From: JANQTF01 sp036835375
GTDB taxonomy: Bacteria > Bacteroidota > Bacteroidia > J057
Direction: 5' to 3'
NCBI GenBank assembly: GCA_036835375.1
Contig: DAITMB010000148.1
Location: 1-11,305, forward strand
DNA: 11,305 nt
Shown: positions 6,994 through 11,305 of the stretch, one piece after another
How the letters are laid out: each line of letters opens with the position of its first letter
Position numbering within the stretch: position 1 is the stretch's first letter
Program-made: the position numbers and the translations under genes
Notes under the pieces: generated by a model
Databases searched by the model: none
Seen by the model: only the letters and a program-made list of their open reading frames with translations
What the model was told of the DNA's origin: nothing

Positions 6994-8739
6994 ATGAATT
7001 GGAAATCCCTCTCCGTGACGATTTTAGGAACAGTACTTCTCCATTTATCGGCACAAGCTCAGCCTCTTCGCGTGGTCACAACCACAAGTTTTTTGGCTGA
7101 TCTCACCGGAGCCATATTGAAGGAAGAAGGCACGGTCAGCTCCATTCTGCCAATTGGCACAGATCCACACATCTATGATCCTGTTCCTGAAGACGCTAAG
7201 AAGGTGGCAGATGCTGATTTACTCGTGAAAAACGGACTGACGCTTGAGGGGTGGTTAGAAAAAATGATCAACAATAGCGGTCGCCGTACCTTAATTGTGA
7301 CAGCGACCGACGGCATTGAGCCCATTGAGTCTTCTGACCATGAAAATACCTATGATCCACACGCATGGATGAGCCCGCTGCATGTGATTCAATATGTTGC
7401 TAACATTCGGGACGGACTCATCGCGGCACGTCCAGACAAAGCGCCTGTATTTGAAGAAAATTTCCAAGTTTATCGGGAGCAGCTCCTGGCGCTGGACGGC
7501 TACATTCGGCGTCGTCTCGCGCTCGTGCCTGAAGAGCGGCGTGTGTTGGCCACTTCTCACGACGCATTTCGGTACTATGGCAACGAATACGGCCTTCAAG
7601 TCCGCTCTATCTTGGGTACCAGCACGGAGGCTGAGCCGACCCTAGCGGCTTACGAAGCGTTGATTGCCTCGCTTTCGGACCAAGAGATTCCAGCAGTATT
7701 TGTAGAGTCAACGATCAACCCCAAGCTGCTGGAGCAGTTGGCCGAAGACCTTGGCATCGTGGTTGGTGGAAAACTTTTTGCCGATTCTCTTGGGGATGAG
7801 GAAAGCGGCGCAAATACCTATTTGGACATGCTCCGGCAAAACACCGATACCATTGTAGAAGGCTTGCTGGGATTGGTAGGGAAAAGAGAAGATGAGGAAC
7901 GGCTGTTCCTTCCATTAATCCTGGGATTATTTCTGGTGTCCTTTCTTTTTGTAGCCTGGCGTCTGCGGCTTCCGGTCACGCCTCCGCTGGATTGGCACCA
8001 TTACCAACTCGAAATCAAGGGTCTCTCCGTTTCCTACGACAAAAAAACAGCTCTCAGCAATGTGTTTCTCACGCTGGAGCCGGGCCATGTCTATGGGTTG
8101 ATCGGAGGAAATGGTTCGGGGAAATCTACCCTCTTCAAATCAGTGCTGGGACTTGTGCAACCCGATGCCGGAACCATCAGGCTGAATGGCTACGAAATGG
8201 ACGAAGTGCGACGCAATTTTTCCTACATTCCGCAAAAAGAAGAAATTGACTGGAGCTTTCCCGCAACTGTCTTCGACATTGTTTTGATGGGTCGCTACCC
8301 TCATCGTGAGGTGTTTGAGCGAATCAATCAGGAAGACCGCGAAAGCGTGAGGAAAGCGCTGGCTCAGTTGGGCATCCAAGAATTGGAACAAAAACAGATC
8401 GGCGAGCTCTCCGGAGGTCAACAGCAGCGGGTGTTCATCGCGAGGGCTTTGTGTCAGGATGCTGCTGTATTTCTTTTTGATGAGCCTTTTGTAGGGGTGG
8501 ATATCACCACGGAAAACCGGATCATGGAGATCGTTCGACAGCTAGCGCAAGCAGGAAAGATGGTCATTATTATCCACCACGACCTGGCCAAGGTTCGAGA
8601 TTATTTTGACCGGCTCATCATGATTAATCAGCGGGTGATTGCGGTAGGCCCTACAGATGAGGTGTTTACTGAAGAAAACATTCGCAAAACCTACGGGGGA
8701 CAGCTCACCATCCTTCAGCAGACCGAAAGCTATCGTTGA
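6994..8739 (+). CDS. Fused metal ABC importer: TroA/ZnuA-type substrate-binding protein, membrane helix, ATPase
   Basis: The 581-residue protein joins two normally separate subunits of a Mn/Zn importer. Residues 1-22 are a signal peptide (possible cleavage after AQA) without a lipobox. Residues about 24-295 form a full-length cluster A-I metal-binding protein. Its likely ligands are His59 (DPH), His123 (DPHAW), His189 (SHDAF) and Asp264 (LFADSLGD), the His3-Asp set of TroA, which binds Zn and Mn. The His-rich loop of many ZnuA proteins is absent. A single hydrophobic helix at about 304-321 has acidic residues before it and Arg323/Arg325 after it, placing the binding domain in the periplasm and the C-terminus inside. 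Residues about 337-581 form a complete ATPase: Walker A GGNGSGKST (371-379), Q-loop Gln414, signature LSGGQQQR (472-479), Walker B LFDEP with Glu497, D-loop GVD and H-loop His529. The permease gene begins two bases after the stop. Neither domain is truncated, so this is a functional-looking fusion. Confidence 0.93.
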   Translation: MNWKSLSVTILGTVLLHLSAQAQPLRVVTTTSFLADLTGAILKEEGTVSSILPIGTDPHIYDPVPEDAKKVADADLLVKNGLTLEGWLEKMINNSGRRTLIVTATDGIEPIESSDHENTYDPHAWMSPLHVIQYVANIRDGLIAARPDKAPVFEENFQVYREQLLALDGYIRRRLALVPEERRVLATSHDAFRYYGNEYGLQVRSILGTSTEAEPTLAAYEALIASLSDQEIPAVFVESTINPKLLEQLAEDLGIVVGGKLFADSLGDEESGANTYLDMLRQNTDTIVEGLLGLVGKREDEERLFLPLILGLFLVSFLFVAWRLRLPVTPPLDWHHYQLEIKGLSVSYDKKTALSNVFLTLEPGHVYGLIGGNGSGKSTLFKSVLGLVQPDAGTIRLNGYEMDEVRRNFSYIPQKEEIDWSFPATVFDIVLMGRYPHREVFERINQEDRESVRKALAQLGIQELEQKQIGELSGGQQQRVFIARALCQDAAVFLFDEPFVGVDITTENRIMEIVRQLAQAGKMVIIIHHDLAKVRDYFDRLIMINQRVIAVGPTDEVFTEENIRKTYGGQLTILQQTESYR

Positions 8740-8741
8740 GA

Positions 8742-10241
8742 ATGGAAACCTTAATTGATTTTTTTCAATATCCCTTTGCCCTTCGTGCGCTGCTGGCCTC
8801 TTCTATGGTCGGAATGATGTGTGGCGTGCTGGGCACATTCATCGTGTTGCGAAACATGGCTTTGATCGGAGATGCCCTGTCCCACGCGATTCTGCCTGGC
8901 GTAGTGGTAGGATTTCTCATCGCTGGCTACAGCATTATCGGATTTTTTACAGGATCTGTGATCGCAGGGCTCCTGGCCGCAGTGCTGATCACCTGGATTC
9001 AGCGCAATGTGAGCACCCAAGAAGACGCAGCCATTGGGATCGTATTCACCTCCATGTTTGCCCTTGGGGTCATGGGGATTTCCTGGCTCACCCACCAAGA
9101 AGGGGTGCATCTCGACTTAAAAGACTTTCTATTCGGAAACGTTCTGGGCATTGGTGATCAAGATCTATGGCTTACTTTCTCGGTCTTGATATTTACCCTC
9201 CTGAGCATAGTGGCTTTTTACCGATACTTTTTCATCACCACGTTTGAGTCTGTAGTGGCGAAGACCTTGGGATTCTCCGTCAGCACGGTTCACTACTTTC
9301 TCATGCTGCTGTTGTCTTTTGCTGTGGTAGCATCCCTGCAATCGGTGGGAGTCATTCTGGTGGTGGCCATGCTGATCACGCCTGCCAGCACAGCTTACTT
9401 GCTCACGCAGCGCCTACAAGTGATGTTGTGGCTTTCTGGACTGATAGGCTTGTTGTCAGCTATCACGGGCCTTGGCGTCGCGGTGTGGCTGGAGACCACA
9501 CCCGGACCAGCTATGACCGTAGTTGCCGCGGCATTTTATCTACTCGCCGTGTTGTTTGCCCCCAAAAAAGGCTTGCTGATGCGGATCATAAGGCGGCACA
9601 TGAAGCGAAGCAAAATGCACCGGGAGGACATCCTCAAGCAGTCTGTGAGATTGCTGGACGAGCGCAACTTGAGTGAGGTCACGCTCCGCCAAAAGCTAGG
9701 AATGAAGGGAATCGCTTTTCACCTGTGGCGCTTGATCAGAAAGGGCTACCTCACCCGAAAGAAAGGGGAAATCTCGCTGACTGAATCAGGCATTCGGCAG
9801 GGGTATCAACTCATTCGTGCACATAGATTGTGGGAGACATACCTCGTCGAAAAAGTAGGGTTGACGGAGGATCAAATTCATGAGGACGCCGAAAAATTAG
9901 AGCATCACCTTCCCGAGGATTTTCTGGCTGAAGTATCGCGATCTCTGGGCAATCCCCTGCACGATCCTCACGGATCGCCGATTCCGGGGCCTGTTACCAG
10001 CACATGGCAAGTGCTGACGGATCTTCCAGTGCATGTGCCTTGCCGGATCAGTTTCTTTCAAGTGGATCAGTGGGTGCGCGCGCAGCTCTGGGAGATGGAG
10101 CTTTCGCCAGGAGAATGGCTGGAAATCAATCATATCAGCCCGCAAGGCATTGATATTCAAGCGGAAAATCGCTTCATCAGCATTCCCATGGAGTTAGCAT
10201 CTCACATCCGAATCGAGCGGGTAGGGGAGAGGACGCGGTAG
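8742..10241 (+). CDS. Fused metal ABC permease and DtxR/MntR-type metal-dependent repressor
   Basis: The 499-residue protein starts at the ATG at 8742, two bases after the previous stop; an overlapping TTG at 8736 is less likely. Residues 1 to about 273 are an ABC-3 (ZnuB/TroC) permease with about eight hydrophobic helices and family segments LRNMALIGDALSHAILPG and VGVILVVAMLITPASTA. A basic juxtamembrane stretch (KKGLLMRIIRRHMKRSK) follows, indicating a cytoplasmic side. Residues about 292-345 form a winged helix (LRQKLGMKGIAFHLWRLIRKGYL). About 350-415 is the metal-binding dimerisation domain with His361, Glu365, His380, Glu384, Glu387 and His388. About 425-495 is probably an SH3-like/FeoA-type domain. 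Glu384 occupies the DtxR Cys102 position, as in Mn-sensing MntR (Glu99). MntR Asp8 corresponds to Asp296, while MntR Glu11 appears to be Lys299. The domain probably senses cytoplasmic metal and represses the operon through the inverted repeat at 6955-6976. Chlamydial YtgCR has the same domain order. Confidence 0.92.
   Translation: METLIDFFQYPFALRALLASSMVGMMCGVLGTFIVLRNMALIGDALSHAILPGVVVGFLIAGYSIIGFFTGSVIAGLLAAVLITWIQRNVSTQEDAAIGIVFTSMFALGVMGISWLTHQEGVHLDLKDFLFGNVLGIGDQDLWLTFSVLIFTLLSIVAFYRYFFITTFESVVAKTLGFSVSTVHYFLMLLLSFAVVASLQSVGVILVVAMLITPASTAYLLTQRLQVMLWLSGLIGLLSAITGLGVAVWLETTPGPAMTVVAAAFYLLAVLFAPKKGLLMRIIRRHMKRSKMHREDILKQSVRLLDERNLSEVTLRQKLGMKGIAFHLWRLIRKGYLTRKKGEISLTESGIRQGYQLIRAHRLWETYLVEKVGLTEDQIHEDAEKLEHHLPEDFLAEVSRSLGNPLHDPHGSPIPGPVTSTWQVLTDLPVHVPCRISFFQVDQWVRAQLWEMELSPGEWLEINHISPQGIDIQAENRFISIPMELASHIRIERVGERTR
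9561..9581 (+). other. Permease-repressor junction: A6 run and out-of-frame TGATG
   Basis: At the exact domain boundary the sequence reads CCC AAA AAA GGC in frame, with six A residues at 9564-9569. In the +1 frame the permease would end at TGA 9577-9579, overlapping an ATG at 9579-9581 that is in frame with the repressor domain. AAGG, Shine-Dalgarno-like, lies seven bases before that ATG. Separate products would be a 278-residue permease (with one A fewer) and a 220-residue repressor, both normal sizes for their families. A second ATG at 9600 also has AAGG upstream. Confidence 0.6.
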
Positions 10242-10316
10242 AGAACGGTATGTTCGGGGATCACTTGCAGACATCTGGCAGGCGTGCTAGCGAAAAACTC
10301 GGTTGCAACGTCTTGT

Positions 10317-10344
10317 AAAGGAATAAGGCGAATTCTTATCCTTT
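10317..10344 (+). terminator. Imperfect hairpin after the metal operon; weak terminator candidate
   Basis: AAAGGAATAAG (10317-10327) can pair with CTTATCCTTT (10335-10344) with one bulged A around a seven-base loop. It lies between the metal operon and the next lipoprotein gene, 21 bases before that gene's start. The stem is AT-rich and only TTT ends it, so it may equally be a leader structure of the lipoprotein mRNA or no functional element. Confidence 0.3.
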
Positions 10345-10365
10345 CACCCACTCAATCACCACCTC

Positions 10366-11088
10366 ATGAACCGAATGATCCTGACCTGTCTTTTCGCGAT
10401 GGCTTTTTATTTATTACAAAGCTGCGAAATGATCTATTTTGCTCAGCCTCAACCATCTGATGCACTCAGCGCCTTAAGTTTCCCGGAAGAATGGCAGGGA
10501 GTCTATCGAATGATTGATCCAGAATCCAACCAACCATCCCAAGATTGGGTCAAAGTGGATGGCGCCGAGCTGATCACTTACAGTGTGAACACAGATTCTC
10601 TGGAGAATCCGCGGGAGGATCAGGTAAAATGGATCGGCTCCGACAGAATCCAACTTCCTGATCAATATGGCGAACGACAATTTCCCGCCTTCATCCGAAA
10701 GAATTTTGTCGTTTTTACCGTCGAAAAGAAAGAAGTATTGGGACTTTCTGACACGATGATATTGAAGCAAGGCGATCAATTTGACATGATCAATATGCTG
10801 GAGAAGGAAAATGGTAAAGACTATTGGGTAGGCATTTTGGTCGAAAAATCGAGGTCTGGGGATCTATTATTGTGGGTCGCCGAGAGTAAAGAAGAGATCG
10901 AAGCTGCTTCTCAGTTTTTTGAGATGGAGCGGATCACCGACCCAGCCAGTCCAGATCGCACCACCTATGTGGCCGATCCCAGCGCAGCCGAAATGGGTGC
11001 ATATGTAGCCAGCGGGGGATTTCGGACGCTCATGGCGTGGTTTCACCGACCATCGGACCTTCAGTCAGTCCCAGAGGCATTGAAGTAA
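10366..11088 (+). CDS. Lipoprotein of unknown function
   Basis: The 240-residue product begins with a lipoprotein signal peptide, MNRMILTCLFAMAFYLLQSC, whose lipobox LQSC gives a lipidated Cys20. The mature protein is predicted to sit on a membrane facing the periplasm or the surface. After the Cys comes a short linker, then segments such as SFPEEWQGVYRM (about 38-49), WVKVDGAELITYS, and alternating charged and hydrophobic stretches that look like a mainly beta-sheet fold. No catalytic motif was recognised. The start lies 124 bases after the repressor stop, with a weak hairpin between, so membership of the metal operon is uncertain. The last 28 bases overlap the end of the opposing gene. Function is unknown; the coding call is firm because of the signal peptide and uninterrupted length. 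Confidence 0.82.
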   Translation: MNRMILTCLFAMAFYLLQSCEMIYFAQPQPSDALSALSFPEEWQGVYRMIDPESNQPSQDWVKVDGAELITYSVNTDSLENPREDQVKWIGSDRIQLPDQYGERQFPAFIRKNFVVFTVEKKEVLGLSDTMILKQGDQFDMINMLEKENGKDYWVGILVEKSRSGDLLLWVAESKEEIEAASQFFEMERITDPASPDRTTYVADPSAAEMGAYVASGGFRTLMAWFHRPSDLQSVPEALK

Positions 11089-11305
11089 TCGGACTTCTCG
11101 ACAATGTCCCAGGTGTGATCTGAGAGCAGACGTGCACTTGCTAGGAAAGCCTCATGCGGAAAGGATCGCCCCCAGTCATTGGGACCAATCATCGACAGCG
11201 TCCAGCTGCCGTCGCGCTTAAGATACAAATGATACTGGTGGCCAATCAGCGGCTCAAAGCCTATTTCGGCTTGATAAATCTGCTCCGACAGCTCCACGCG
11301 GTCTT
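11061..11305 (-). CDS. C-terminal part of a DUF2452-like protein (runs off the right edge)
   Basis: The reading frame stays open to the window edge; the GTG at 11297 is internal-looking and not a convincing start, because codons for Asp and Arg precede it in frame. About 80 C-terminal residues are visible. The segments EIYQAEIGFEPLIG, YHLYLKRDGSWTLSMIGP, NDWG and LLSDHTWD resemble the C-terminal pattern of DUF2452 proteins (xYHLY, LS-x-I-x-P-x-x-WG, then DxxW), a family that also includes eukaryotic C1orf50. The molecular function of that family is not established. The stop lies inside the 3' end of the opposing lipoprotein gene. The family match is from memory of the motif pattern; coding status is more certain than the name. 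Confidence 0.62.
   Translation of the reverse strand, partial: DRVELSEQIYQAEIGFEPLIGHQYHLYLKRDGSWTLSMIGPNDWGRSFPHEAFLASARLLSDHTWDIVEKSDYFNASGTD

Noticed and set aside
6994..7900. Zn-specific ZnuA assignment for the binding domain
   Set aside because: The His-rich loop is missing and the His3-Asp set matches TroA, which binds both Zn and Mn. Metal preference is left open.
9564..9581. Programmed -1 ribosomal frameshift at the A6 run
   Set aside because: The frame is AAA AAA G, not the A AAA AAG heptamer of dnaX-type sites. A -1 shift would give a long meaningless tail, so only the +1/one-base-loss reading is considered interesting.

Overview
The window looks like chromosomal DNA from a Bacteroidota bacterium. 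It is roughly half G+C. One protein ends in a type IX secretion (Por) sorting domain. A long TonB-dependent receptor begins with a carboxypeptidase-regulatory-like domain. The best promoter carries the Bacteroidota -33/-7 pattern (TTTG, then TAnnTTTG) rather than a -35/-10 pair, and starts lack Shine-Dalgarno sites. I cannot name a genus; a Saprospiria-like lineage is only a guess. No insertion sequence, CRISPR array, tRNA or rRNA was seen.

Layout: a T-rich leader and dnaA (+) occupy the left end. A 55-residue lipoprotein gene (+) follows, then a strong bidirectional terminator. Two minus-strand genes come next: a secreted alpha/beta-hydrolase-like protein with a T9SS tail (2031-3647) and a TonB-dependent outer-membrane receptor (3903-6767). 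Divergent from the receptor is a two-gene metal-import operon (6994-10241). The right end holds a lipoprotein of unknown function (10366-11088) that overlaps tail-to-tail with the C-terminus of a DUF2452-like protein entering from the right edge.

The centrepiece is the metal operon. Two polypeptides carry four functions that are usually separate. The first fuses a TroA/ZnuA-type periplasmic metal-binding protein, through one membrane helix, to a complete cytoplasmic ABC ATPase. The second fuses a ZnuB/TroC-type permease to a full-length DtxR/MntR-type metal-dependent repressor. A near-ideal promoter in front of the operon is overlapped by a perfect 8+8 bp inverted repeat, the natural candidate operator for the fused repressor. 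The inferred circuit is an importer whose own membrane subunit senses imported Mn(II)/Zn(II)/Fe(II) and shuts down its transcription. Permease-repressor fusion has a precedent in chlamydial YtgCR; I know of no well-described precedent for the binding protein-ATPase fusion.

The permease-repressor junction holds an A6 run followed by an out-of-frame TGATG. With one base fewer, the frame would become two ordinary overlapping genes. The fusion may therefore be a real gene fusion, a slippage-controlled switch, or an indel error, and this should be settled first. The divergent TonB receptor could supply metal across the outer membrane, but only its position suggests this.
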